Shown: one piece after another, positions 25,376 through 33,401 of the stretch
Numbering within the stretch: position 1 is the first letter of the stretch
Layout of the letters: every line of letters begins with the position of its first letter
Assembly (NCBI RefSeq): GCF_002879535.1
Contig: NZ_PNOT02000189.1
Coordinates: forward strand, 1-64,000
Source: Mesorhizobium intechi
Lineage (GTDB): Bacteria > Pseudomonadota > Alphaproteobacteria > Rhizobiales > Rhizobiaceae
Length of the DNA stretch: 64,000 nucleotides
Direction of reading: 5' to 3'
Position numbers and translations under genes: made by a program
The notes under the pieces: generated by a model
The model's input: only the letters and a program-made list of their open reading frames with translations
Databases searched by the model: none
Told to the model about the DNA's origin: nothing

Positions 25376-25387
25376 ATCTGATCAGAT
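25376..25387. promoter_or_regulatory. Palindrome between the Lrp and EamA genes
   Basis: ATCTGATCAGAT, a perfect 12-base palindrome flanked by TCGAT and ATCGA arms at slightly uneven distance. It lies 26 bases before the GTG start of the Lrp gene and just before the EamA gene, where a regulator of this family would act. Confidence 0.55.
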
Positions 25388-25439
25388 AGATCGAACTTCA
25401 TCCATGTTGGCTGCCGATACGGCCTGCGATACTGATCCG

Positions 25440-26360
25440 ATGGATGATCAAGCGCAAGCTCCCGTGGCAGGCCCTGTGCTTGCCCCCGCCTCCGCCGGCT
25501 CTGGCCTTGGCGGCCTGGCAACAAAATTGCCGCCGCATATCTGGTTCGGCGTCAGCGCCGTCTTCCACTATCTCGGCCCGGCGTTCGCCGTGCTGCTTTT
25601 CCCGTATGTCGGCGTGCTCGGCATGGCGTGGCTGCGCATCGCCACCGCGGCGCTGATCTTCGCACCGCTGACCAGCCCGTGGCGAAGCTTCGCCCGCGCC
25701 GATCCCCCGACGCGTCTGCTGTTGCTGGCCTTTGGCGCCTGCCTGGCGGTGATGAACTGCTCCTTCTACCTTGCCCTCGACCGCTTGCCGATCTCACTGG
25801 TTGCGGCAATCGAATTCGTCGGCACAATCGGCGTCGCACTGATTGGCCTCAGGAGCGTTCGCAACGTCGTCGCCCTTGCCGTGGCAGTCACCGGCACCTT
25901 GCTCCTCATCGACGTCAAATGGTCCAGCGATCCCGTCGGGCTGTTCTGGGCCTTCCTCAACGGCGCGCTCTTTGTCGGGTACATCGTGCTCGGCCACCGC
26001 GTCGCACGTTCAGGTGCCGGCGACGGCATTGCGGGCCTGGGTGCCGCCATGGCGGTTGCCTTCATCGTCGTGCTGCCGATCGGCTTCCGCGACGCACTGC
26101 CGGCCGTTTTCTCACCGACGCTGCTCATAGCGGCCATCGGCGTCGGCATCTGCTCCTCTGTCATTCCCTACATCTGCGACCAGCTTGCCATGTCGCGATT
26201 GCCGCGCTCGAGTTTCGCGCTGATGCTGTCGCTGCTGCCAGTCACGGCCACGCTGATCGGCGTCATCGTGCTGCGCCAGATTCCAAGCCTCGGCGACTGC
26301 CTGGGGATCGCACTGGTGGTCGCCGGCGTCGCCTTCCATAAGCCTGCATCGACGATCTAG
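25440..26360 (+). CDS. EamA family (DMT) exporter, probably for amino acids
   Basis: A 306-residue inner-membrane protein with ten hydrophobic helices in two repeats, typical of EamA/RhtA transporters. Markers are ISLVAAIEFVGTIGVALIGL in the first half and SFALMLSLLPVTATLIGVI in the second. RhtA-type members export threonine, homoserine and other amino acids, and the divergent Lrp regulator supports such a role. ATG at MDDQAQAP is one option, and an ATG at 25404 another; neither has a clear ribosome site. Confidence 0.9.
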   Translation: MDDQAQAPVAGPVLAPASAGSGLGGLATKLPPHIWFGVSAVFHYLGPAFAVLLFPYVGVLGMAWLRIATAALIFAPLTSPWRSFARADPPTRLLLLAFGACLAVMNCSFYLALDRLPISLVAAIEFVGTIGVALIGLRSVRNVVALAVAVTGTLLLIDVKWSSDPVGLFWAFLNGALFVGYIVLGHRVARSGAGDGIAGLGAAMAVAFIVVLPIGFRDALPAVFSPTLLIAAIGVGICSSVIPYICDQLAMSRLPRSSFALMLSLLPVTATLIGVIVLRQIPSLGDCLGIALVVAGVAFHKPASTI

Positions 26361-26504
26361 ACGCAGGATACCCTTTATCATCAAATAGTTGCAGAACTCG
26401 CCAGTCGGTTCCCAATCTCGCCGAAAGTGCGACAACACGTCCAGGATTGAACCAATTCCGCACTTGAGCCGTTGTCCCCCACGATAACGGCTTGGAGTGA
26501 CAAA

Positions 26505-27653
26505 ATGGACTGGAAACGGACCAGGGAGCCCGACGACGCTTGGCACATGACCGACGATCTTCACGTCGAGCATGGCAAGGGCGACCCGTTCGCGGCTGCC
26601 ATCCGCGCCACCCGCATGTCGATGATCATCACCGATCCCCGGCGCCCCGACAACCCGATCGTCTTTGCCAATGAGGCGTTCTTGCGGCTGACCGGCTATG
26701 AACGCCACGAGGTGCTGGGCAAGAACTGCCGCTTCTTGCAGGGACCGAAGACGGACAAGTCCGCTGTCGAACATATCCGCACGGCAATCGCGGACAACGC
26801 CGATGTCAGCGTCGATATCCTGAACTATCGCAAGGACGGTTCGACCTTCTGGAACGCGCTCTACATCAGCCCTGTCTCCAATCACAAAGGCGAGGTGCAG
26901 TTCTTTTTCGCCTCGCAACTCGATGTCTCGGACCGCAAGCTCTCGGAGCATCGCATGACCGCCGACAAGGACCGCTTCGAGAGAGCGGTGAAGGAACGCA
27001 CCGCCGAACTGGAAGCGGCACTGGAGGCGCAGACCACACTGCTGCACGAGGTCGATCATCGGGTGAAAAACAACCTTCAGATGATCTCATCGCTGATCAT
27101 CATGCAGCGCCGGACCATAAAGGATGAGGCGACCAGGCATTCGCTGACCACCATGCTGGAGCGCATCGAGGCTCTCAGCACCGTGCATCGCCGGCTCTAT
27201 CAGTCGAAGGATGTCAGCCGGTTCGACGTCTCGGATTTCGCCAAGGATCTGGTCACGGATTTGCTGACGGCGTCGGGCCGTTCGGGGATCGAGCCGAAAC
27301 TCGAACTCGATCCCATCGTGATTTCAGCCGAGAAGGCGACGCCCGTCGCGCTCATGGTCAACGAGCTCGTCACCAATGCCTTGAAGCACGCTTTCAAGGA
27401 GGGACCGGACGGGACCACCGCCGGGCGCATCGGCATCAAGATGAGCCAGCCCGACGGCCACTTCAAAATCGAGGTGTCCGACGATGGCGTCGGCATGGCC
27501 GAAGCCAATGGCGATGCCTCGTTCGGCATGCGGCTGATCAAATCGCTCGCCCGCCAGTTGCACGCCGATATCGAATGGCATGACGCCGGCCCCGGCACCA
27601 AGGTCGTGATCTCGATGCCAAACGAACAGCAGCAAAAAAGGACTCTCTCATGA
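26505..27653 (+). CDS. LOV-domain blue-light histidine kinase (HWE/HisKA_2 type)
   Basis: A 382-residue soluble sensor kinase. The PAS domain at about 28-145 is a LOV domain: GKNCRFLQGP carries the FMN-adduct Cys75, and NYRKDGSTFWN, plus FFFASQLDV follow as in LOV proteins. A short coiled coil leads to HEVDHRVKNNLQMISS, with the phosphoacceptor His185, and the ATPase domain (NELVTNALKHAF, DDGVGM, GTKVVISMP) completes a Pfam HisKA_2-type kinase. ATG at MDWKRTRE has GGAG nine bases before it. The next gene, a lone receiver, overlaps its stop, so the pair is one signalling unit. Confidence 0.94.
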   Translation: MDWKRTREPDDAWHMTDDLHVEHGKGDPFAAAIRATRMSMIITDPRRPDNPIVFANEAFLRLTGYERHEVLGKNCRFLQGPKTDKSAVEHIRTAIADNADVSVDILNYRKDGSTFWNALYISPVSNHKGEVQFFFASQLDVSDRKLSEHRMTADKDRFERAVKERTAELEAALEAQTTLLHEVDHRVKNNLQMISSLIIMQRRTIKDEATRHSLTTMLERIEALSTVHRRLYQSKDVSRFDVSDFAKDLVTDLLTASGRSGIEPKLELDPIVISAEKATPVALMVNELVTNALKHAFKEGPDGTTAGRIGIKMSQPDGHFKIEVSDDGVGMAEANGDASFGMRLIKSLARQLHADIEWHDAGPGTKVVISMPNEQQQKRTLS

Positions 27654-28096
27654 CTGAACCGCTCAAGGTCCTGATCGTCGAGGATGAGGCGCTGTTGGCG
27701 ATGGAATTGGAAAGCCTGGTTGAGGAGGCCGGCCATAGTGTCGTCGGCTGGGCGACGTCCTCGGCGGAAGCAAGAAGCATGGTCGAGTCCACGGATGCCG
27801 ACATCGCCTTTGTCGACATCCACCTCACCGACGGCCCGACCGGCGTCGACGTAGCCCATTACATCGGCGAGAAGAAACGTTCGATGGTGGTGTTCATGAC
27901 CGCCAATCCGAAGCGCATCCCCGACCATTTCGCCGGTGCGATCGGCGTCATCGCAAAGCCCTATACGATGAACGGTCTGACGTCGGCGTTGCGATACCTG
28001 CAGGAAGGCATGCGCCGCCCGCCGCCTGTCTCCACGCGGCCGGCCGGCTTCACCTTGTCGCCGGCCTTCGAGGCAGTCTGGGCACCCGCGGCCTGA
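27650..28096 (+). CDS. Single-domain response regulator, partner of the LOV kinase
   Basis: A 148-residue receiver protein without output domain: LIVEDEALLAMELESL (acidic pocket), IAFVDIHL with phosphoacceptor Asp56, VFMTANP (switch Thr) and IAKPYT (Lys). The last 30 residues are Pro-rich and unstructured. The ATG overlaps the kinase stop by four bases. As in other HWE kinase partners, it may act by protein contact or pass phosphate on. It ends five bases before the convergent hydrolase. Confidence 0.92.
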   Translation: MTEPLKVLIVEDEALLAMELESLVEEAGHSVVGWATSSAEARSMVESTDADIAFVDIHLTDGPTGVDVAHYIGEKKRSMVVFMTANPKRIPDHFAGAIGVIAKPYTMNGLTSALRYLQEGMRRPPPVSTRPAGFTLSPAFEAVWAPAA

Positions 28097-28101
28097 CGTC
28101 C

Positions 28102-28995
28102 CTACGCCAGTTTCTGCTTCAGGAAAGCGATCGTCCTGCCCCAGGCAAGATCGGCCGCTTTCTTGTCGTAACGCGCCGCCGACGTATCGTTGTTGAACGC
28201 ATGGTTGGCGCCTTCATAGACATAGACCGTGTATTCGACATGCGCGGCATCGAGCGCCTTCTTGAAGGCATCGATGCCGGCATTGGTGCGATCATCCAGC
28301 CCGGCATAGTGCAGCAGCAACGCCGCCTTGATCTTCGCCGCGTCAGCGGCATTCGGCTGCATGCCGTAATAGGCGACGCTGGCTGCGAGATCAGGCGCGT
28401 TGACGGCCAGCATGTTGGCCGTGCCGCCGCCCCAGCAGAAGCCGATGGCGCCGACCTTGCCGTTGCCATCCTTGTCGGCCTTGAGGTAGGCGACCGTCGC
28501 CACCGCGTTGGCGACGGTCTGTGCCGGATCGAGTTTCGTGAACATGTCGCGCGCCTTGTCCTCGTCATCGGGTGTGCCGCCAAGCGGCGACAGGAAATCC
28601 GGCGCCAGCGCCACGAACCCCTCCAGCGCCACGCGACGGGCGACGTCGCGTATGTGCGGGTTCAGCCCCCTGTTTTCGTGGATGACGATGACGGTGCCGA
28701 GCTTGCCCGCCCGGCTTGCCGGCTTGACCAGATAGCCCTTCATCTTGCCGCCACTGCCGGGATAGCTGATGTCCTCGCCTTTTACGCGGGTATCGTTTTC
28801 GGCGACGATCGCCGCTTGGGCGGAATTCGCCGCCAGCATTGGCGCGATCGCGGCCGCAGCGGCACCTGATCCGGCAAGCCGGGTCAGCTGCTCCATGAAG
28901 CGGCGGCGGTCGAGCGTCAGATGGGTGTATTCGTCATAAGCGTCGATCATCGCCTGGGTGATGATGGGTTTGTCAGCGATGGTGGGTTTGGTCAC
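28102..28995 (-). CDS. Dienelactone hydrolase family protein with twin-arginine-like leader
   Basis: A 297-residue alpha/beta hydrolase. The catalytic triad of dienelactone hydrolase is visible: Cys187 in IGFCWGGGT, Asp near 235 in AGLDDRTN and His265 in EGANHAFNN. Residues 29-61 (DRRRFMEQLTRLAGSGAAAA up to the cut near SAQA) resemble a twin-arginine signal lying unusually far from the N-terminus, as in other proteins of this subfamily. Export would place it in the periplasm. It starts with GTG behind a GAGGAGC ribosome site. Substrate unknown; dienelactone itself is unlikely without catabolic neighbours. Confidence 0.88.
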   Translation of the reverse strand: MTKPTIADKPIITQAMIDAYDEYTHLTLDRRRFMEQLTRLAGSGAAAAAIAPMLAANSAQAAIVAENDTRVKGEDISYPGSGGKMKGYLVKPASRAGKLGTVIVIHENRGLNPHIRDVARRVALEGFVALAPDFLSPLGGTPDDEDKARDMFTKLDPAQTVANAVATVAYLKADKDGNGKVGAIGFCWGGGTANMLAVNAPDLAASVAYYGMQPNAADAAKIKAALLLHYAGLDDRTNAGIDAFKKALDAAHVEYTVYVYEGANHAFNNDTSAARYDKKAADLAWGRTIAFLKQKLA

Positions 28996-29229
28996 GGGGC
29001 GCTCCTCGACTTTGGTGTCCTTGCGTTCGCAAGATAGGGGCGAGCCTTACATCGTCCAGTCACGGCTCGGTGACGCTCCCCGTCCTCGGCAAGCCGCGAC
29101 AACCATCATCACAATTTTGTCATCGGCGACAAATCTTGATGGCGCTGCCACAATAGTGGGAGAAACTGCCTATCCGGCTGGCCCATGACATCGCCGCGGT
29201 CCTGAAGGGCCTGAAGTGAAGGAAAACCG

Positions 29230-29376
29230 ATGACCATGACCTCGCCGATCCTGGCAGCCGCCTTCATGATTGCCACAGCCGCCATTCTGGCGATGCGCGC
29301 AACCATGGTGGCGGCGAACCGGAAGTCGTTCGTCAAGGCCCGCAGCCGCCAGCAAAACACGAAAACCAGGGGTTGA
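29230..29376 (+). CDS. 48-residue predicted small membrane protein
   Basis: A short gene with ATG preceded by GAAGGAAAA. The protein begins MTMTSPILAAAFMIATAA, forms one membrane helix with ILAMRATMVAA, and ends with a basic tail NRKSFVKARSRQQNTKTRG. Its stop is nine bases before the next start. No family is recognised; the helix and the basic tail inside suggest an inner-membrane protein with its C-terminus in the cytoplasm. Confidence 0.55.
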   Translation: MTMTSPILAAAFMIATAAILAMRATMVAANRKSFVKARSRQQNTKTRG

Positions 29377-29385
29377 GGTGAAGTC

Positions 29386-29823
29386 ATGGACGTACAGGAT
29401 ATCGTGAACACCGTCTCGCAGAAGGCCGGCCTTGACCAGGCAACGACCGAAAAGGTCGTCGGCACCATTTTCTCGGTGCTCGAGCACGAGGCGGACGGCA
29501 CCAGCGCCGCATCCTTCTTCGCCAAGATTCCCGGCGCCGATGCGCTGGCGCAGAAATATGACGTCATGGCAGCCGCTCCGGCCGGCGGCGGTGGTGGCTT
29601 CCTGTCCTCGCTGCAAGGCGCGCTTGGCGGCGTCCTCGGCGAAAAGGCGGGCGCGCTGGTCAACGGCCTCGCCGCCCTCAAGGCATCCGGGCTCGACGTG
29701 GCGCAGATCCGGAAGGCCGGCGAGACGCTGGTCCAGCAGGCCGAAGCCGCCGCCGGCCCCGATCTGACCAACCAGGTGCTGGGCTCGGTACCCAGCCTGA
29801 AGAGCCATCTCGGGCTCGGCTAG
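29386..29823 (+). CDS. Hypothetical helical protein, DUF2267/DUF2780-like layout
   Basis: A 145-residue soluble protein. The first 50 residues are helical (VQDIVNTVSQKAGLDQATTE), a Gly-rich hinge APAGGGGGFLSSLQG sits at about 65-80, and the second half is helical again (ALVNGLAALKASGLDVAQIR). The layout is like small DUF2267/DUF2780 proteins with a flexible middle, but I do not claim membership. It follows the small membrane protein at nine bases and is followed by hairpins, so the two likely form a short operon. Confidence 0.7.
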   Translation: MDVQDIVNTVSQKAGLDQATTEKVVGTIFSVLEHEADGTSAASFFAKIPGADALAQKYDVMAAAPAGGGGGFLSSLQGALGGVLGEKAGALVNGLAALKASGLDVAQIRKAGETLVQQAEAAAGPDLTNQVLGSVPSLKSHLGLG

Positions 29824-29850
29824 ACTTCCAGGAAGAGTATGTACGGCTTT

Positions 29851-29882
29851 GCCGGGGGAAAGCGCGTAACGCTTCCCCCGGC
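29851..29882 (+). terminator. Strong hairpin after the helical hypothetical gene
   Basis: GCCGGGGGAAAGCG pairs with CGCTTCCCCCGGC around a five-base loop, with one bulged A. It lies 28 bases after the stop. There is no long T-run, so it may act as a weak terminator or an RNA-stabilising structure. Confidence 0.65.
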
Positions 29883-29909
29883 TATTGCGTCAAAACCATG
29901 TGTTAGAGT

Positions 29910-29938
29910 AGTTCGCCGTTTCCGTGAAACGGTGAACT
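29910..29938. repeat. Rhizobial intergenic palindrome (AGTTCnCCGTTTC type)
   Basis: Arms AGTTCGCCGTTTC and GAAACGGTGAACT (one mismatch) around CGT. Elements of this design are common in intergenic DNA of Mesorhizobium and relatives. It lies between the helical hypothetical gene and the end of gcd. Confidence 0.7.
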
Positions 29939-29977
29939 GATCCAGCACCGAGGCCGCTTTCGGCTGGCGCTGCCCAG

Positions 29978-32293
29978 CTATTTCGGCAGCGCGTAGGCCA
30001 TCACATAATCCCCCGGTTTGGTGCCGACCGAGCCGTGGCCGCCGGCGACGATCACCACGAACTGGCGCCCGTCGGCGACCGTATAGGTCATCGGCGTCGA
30101 TTGCCCGCCCGCCGGCAATCGGGCCCGCCAGAGCTGCTTGCCTGACGTCAGGTCATAGGCGCGCAGATAGTCATCCACCGCCGCGCCCAGGAAGGCGACA
30201 CCGCCGGCGGTGATCATCGGCCCGCCAATGCCGGGCACGCCGACCTTCAACGGCAACGGCAATGGCGTCATGTCGTAGACGGTGCCGTTGCGGTGCTTGT
30301 AGTTGATCGTGCCCGTCCTGAGGTCGACGCCGGCCACGTAACCCCACGGCGGCGCCTGGCAAGGGATGCCCAGCGGCGACAGGAACGGTCCCATCACCAC
30401 CGCATAGGGGGCGCCCTCATTGCGGTTCAGCCCCTGCTCGCTGCCGCGTCCTTGATCCGGCGGCGGCACCTGGTCGCGCGGGATGAGCTGCGACTTGAAC
30501 GCCAGATAGGTTGGCATGCCGAACATCACCTGCCGAACCGGATCGACAGCCACGCCGCCCCAGTTGAAGATGCCGAAATTGCCGGGATAGACCAGCGAGC
30601 CCTGTACGGAAGGCGGCGTATAGCGGCCTTCGTAGCGCAAGCCCTGGAATTCGATCCGGCAGGCCAACTGGTCGAACATGGTGATGCCCCACATATCGGC
30701 GCCGGTGAGCGGCTTCGGCATGAAGGTAAGATCGGAGACCGGCTGCGTCGGCGACGTGTGGTCGCCCTCGATGGCACCGCCGGGCGCCGGCACTTCCTTG
30801 ACACCGATCACCGGTTCGCCGGTGCGCCGGTCAAGCACATAGACGTCGCCCTGCTTGGTCGGCCCGACCAGCGCCGGCACGACGGAACCATCGGCCTTGG
30901 TAATGTCGATCAGGCTCGGCTGCGCCGGCACGTCCATGTCCCAGAGATCGTGGTGCACGGTCTGCCGCACCCATTTCAACTGCCCGGTGTTGAGGTCGAG
31001 CGCGGTGATCGAGGAGGAGAATTTCTCGACATTGGCGCTGCGTCCGGCGCCGAGCTGATCCGGTGTCTGGTTGCCGAGCGGCACGTAGAGCAGGCCGAGC
31101 TTCTCATCGGCGCTCGGCGTCGACCACATGTTGGGCGAGTTGGCGGTGTAGGTCTGGCCGGCCGGCAGCGGCGTCGTCTGGTCTGGATTGCCGGAATCCC
31201 AGTTCCAGATCAGTTTGCCGGTGCTCGCATCATAGGCGCGGATGACGCCGGACGGCTCCTGCGTCGAATAATTGTCGTTGACCGCGCCGCCAACGATGAT
31301 CTTGCCGCCTGATATCAGCGGCGCCGAGGTCGAGTAGTAATAGCCCGATTTCGGGTACGGCATGCCGGTCAGCAGGTTGAGCGTGCCGCCCTCGGCAAAA
31401 GCGGGACAGACCTGCCCATTGGCGGCGTCGAGCGCGATCAGCCGCGCATCCGAGGTCGGCAGGTAGACGCGGGCGGCACAAGGCTGGCCGGCGGCGCCGG
31501 TGGCATCGGCATAGTAGGACACGCCGCGGCAGGTCTGGTGCTGGCGGTCCTTGTCGAGCTTGATCTTGGGATCGTAGCGCCATTTTTCCTTGCCGGTCGC
31601 GGCGTCCACCGCGATGGCGAAATTGTGCGGCGTGCAGATGTAGAGCGTGTCGCCGATCTTGAGTGGCGTCACCTGATAGGTGGTCTCGCCGATATCATCA
31701 GGCCCTTTCACGTCGCCGGTACGGTAGGTCCAGGCCGGCTGCAGGTTGGCGACATTGTCCGGTGTGATCTGGTCGAGCGGCGAATAGCGCTGGCCGAACT
31801 GCGTGCGCCCATAGAAGTGCCATTCGCCCGCCGGCACATCATTGCCCAGATTGGCGTTGGGAATCACCTTGTCGGTGTCGAGCGTGCCGGCAATGTCCTT
31901 CGGGTCCGTCGTCATCGAATAGCCGGCCACCGCCAGCGATGCCAGCACGGCCAGGATCAGCGGCGCGCGCCCGTCAGGCCCGGCAAGGCCCCGCCTTGCC
32001 CACGGTGTCAGCAGCCATAGCGCCACCAGCACGATGATGCCGCCGCGCGGGCCGAGCTCCCACCAGTCGAAGCCGATTTCCCAGACCGCCCAGGCCAGTG
32101 TGCCGATCACGATCGCCGCATAGAGCCAGAGCGCCGTGGAACGGCGCCGGTAGAGCAGCCACGCGGCGATCAGGAAGGCAAGGCCGACGACGATGTAGTA
32201 CCAACTGCCCCCCAGCGAAGCCAGCCAGATGCCACCGCCACCAAGCGCCAGACCGAGGAGAAAGAGAACGAGAGAGGTGATGGGGACAGCCAA
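29978..32293 (-). CDS. gcd: Membrane-bound PQQ-dependent glucose dehydrogenase
   Basis: A 771-residue quinoprotein that oxidises glucose (or a related aldose or quinate) in the periplasm and reduces ubiquinone. Five membrane helices occupy about residues 1-130. The rest is the PQQ beta-propeller, with the tryptophan-docking repeats (DAATGKEKW, DLNTGQLKWVRQ, DLTSGKQLWRARL) and the FNWGGVAVDP/HTSPTQPVSDLT region. The start is a TTG with AGGAG seven bases before it; this gives the usual N-terminus MAVPITSLVLFLL, whereas the longer frame lacks family character. PQQ synthesis genes are not in this window. Confidence 0.93.
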   Translation of the reverse strand: MAVPITSLVLFLLGLALGGGGIWLASLGGSWYYIVVGLAFLIAAWLLYRRRSTALWLYAAIVIGTLAWAVWEIGFDWWELGPRGGIIVLVALWLLTPWARRGLAGPDGRAPLILAVLASLAVAGYSMTTDPKDIAGTLDTDKVIPNANLGNDVPAGEWHFYGRTQFGQRYSPLDQITPDNVANLQPAWTYRTGDVKGPDDIGETTYQVTPLKIGDTLYICTPHNFAIAVDAATGKEKWRYDPKIKLDKDRQHQTCRGVSYYADATGAAGQPCAARVYLPTSDARLIALDAANGQVCPAFAEGGTLNLLTGMPYPKSGYYYSTSAPLISGGKIIVGGAVNDNYSTQEPSGVIRAYDASTGKLIWNWDSGNPDQTTPLPAGQTYTANSPNMWSTPSADEKLGLLYVPLGNQTPDQLGAGRSANVEKFSSSITALDLNTGQLKWVRQTVHHDLWDMDVPAQPSLIDITKADGSVVPALVGPTKQGDVYVLDRRTGEPVIGVKEVPAPGGAIEGDHTSPTQPVSDLTFMPKPLTGADMWGITMFDQLACRIEFQGLRYEGRYTPPSVQGSLVYPGNFGIFNWGGVAVDPVRQVMFGMPTYLAFKSQLIPRDQVPPPDQGRGSEQGLNRNEGAPYAVVMGPFLSPLGIPCQAPPWGYVAGVDLRTGTINYKHRNGTVYDMTPLPLPLKVGVPGIGGPMITAGGVAFLGAAVDDYLRAYDLTSGKQLWRARLPAGGQSTPMTYTVADGRQFVVIVAGGHGSVGTKPGDYVMAYALPK

Positions 32294-32482
32294 GATGATA
32301 CTCCTTCGACTGTTGCGCGCTCGCGCGGCCACGGGCAACCCGGTGCACCGCTCCTGCCCTGCGCACAGCTTTCTCCCGCCTGCCCCGCCTGTCAAGCGGC
32401 CCACACGCCAAGGTGGCAACCCATCTTGCCTGCGTCGGGGTTTTCCCGCAGTCTCATGGATCATCTACCGTGGAGCAAGCAC

Positions 32483-33319
32483 ATGCCGTCACTCGTTTCG
32501 CCGCTGACGCGCATGGCGCTGATGCTCTACTGCCTCGCCCCGCTCTTTGCTGGTACCGTGGCCGCGCCGGCGCAGACGATCAGCGAGATCAACAAGGCGA
32601 ACGGCTTTCACGAGATGCTGATGAGCATTGGCCCGGGTTTCACCGCGGCCGTGAAATCGGCGCCGGGAATGCCGCCGCAAAAGGTCCAGGACGCGCTTGC
32701 CGCCGCCATGGAAGGCGCCTTTGACCCGGAGAAGATGGAAGCGGCCATCGAAGCCCGGATGGCGGACAGGCTCAGTGCCAAGGACCTGTCCGAACTGGCC
32801 TCGTTTTATGCTTCCCCCCTGGGCAAACAGGTCACCGCGCTCGAGATCCAGGCTTCGTCGCCGCAAGCAAGGGAGGCCAAGAAGATCGAGGGCGCCAAAA
32901 TCCTCGGCGAGCTTCCATCCAAGGATCCGGCCAGGCTCGCTCTGTACAGGAAGATGATGGACGATATCAGCGCCGTCGACACCGGAGAAGCCGTCGGCTT
33001 GAACATGGGCTATGCGATGCTTTCCGAAATGCTGGGCGCGGCCGGAAAGCCCCTGCCCGACGACCAGGTCATGGCCCTGCTGCGCAAGCAAACCGAAGGG
33101 CTTCGCCGTGACATCGACAACGATGCCATGGAATCTGCAGCCTATATCTATCGGGATATGTCCATGGCCGATCTGAAGCTCTATGAGGCCTTCCTGGCCT
33201 CACCCGCCGGCAGCCGCTATTACGACCAGATGCAGGTCGCGCTGGGCGCGGTAATGACGGACGAGGCACGCTCCTTCGGCCATCGTTTTTTCGTCGCTCT
33301 CGGCTACCGCAAGGCCTGA
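32483..33319 (+). CDS. DUF2059 domain protein, exported
   Basis: A 278-residue protein with a signal peptide (LTRMALMLYCLAPLFAGTVA to about residue 30). Two regions resemble the DUF2059 repeat: LSAKDLSELASFYASPLGKQ and MSMADLKLYEAFLASPAGSR, each with the LxxFYxSPxGk-like motif. The fold is all helical and periplasmic; no activity is known. ATG was chosen because the signal peptide begins there. It precedes uvrD by about 80 bases on the same strand but there is a gap long enough for a separate promoter. Confidence 0.86.
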   Translation: MPSLVSPLTRMALMLYCLAPLFAGTVAAPAQTISEINKANGFHEMLMSIGPGFTAAVKSAPGMPPQKVQDALAAAMEGAFDPEKMEAAIEARMADRLSAKDLSELASFYASPLGKQVTALEIQASSPQAREAKKIEGAKILGELPSKDPARLALYRKMMDDISAVDTGEAVGLNMGYAMLSEMLGAAGKPLPDDQVMALLRKQTEGLRRDIDNDAMESAAYIYRDMSMADLKLYEAFLASPAGSRYYDQMQVALGAVMTDEARSFGHRFFVALGYRKA

Positions 33320-33401
33320 ACCGCGATATCGGGCACTTTACCCGGAACAAAACGTAGACAGTTCTGGTCTTTCCCTGCCGAATCACTACATTCGGGGGAA
33401 G

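Noticed and set aside
32294-32464. Upstream extension of gcd
   Set aside because: No membrane helix or similarity there, and a TTG with AGGAG at proper spacing sits at 32293.
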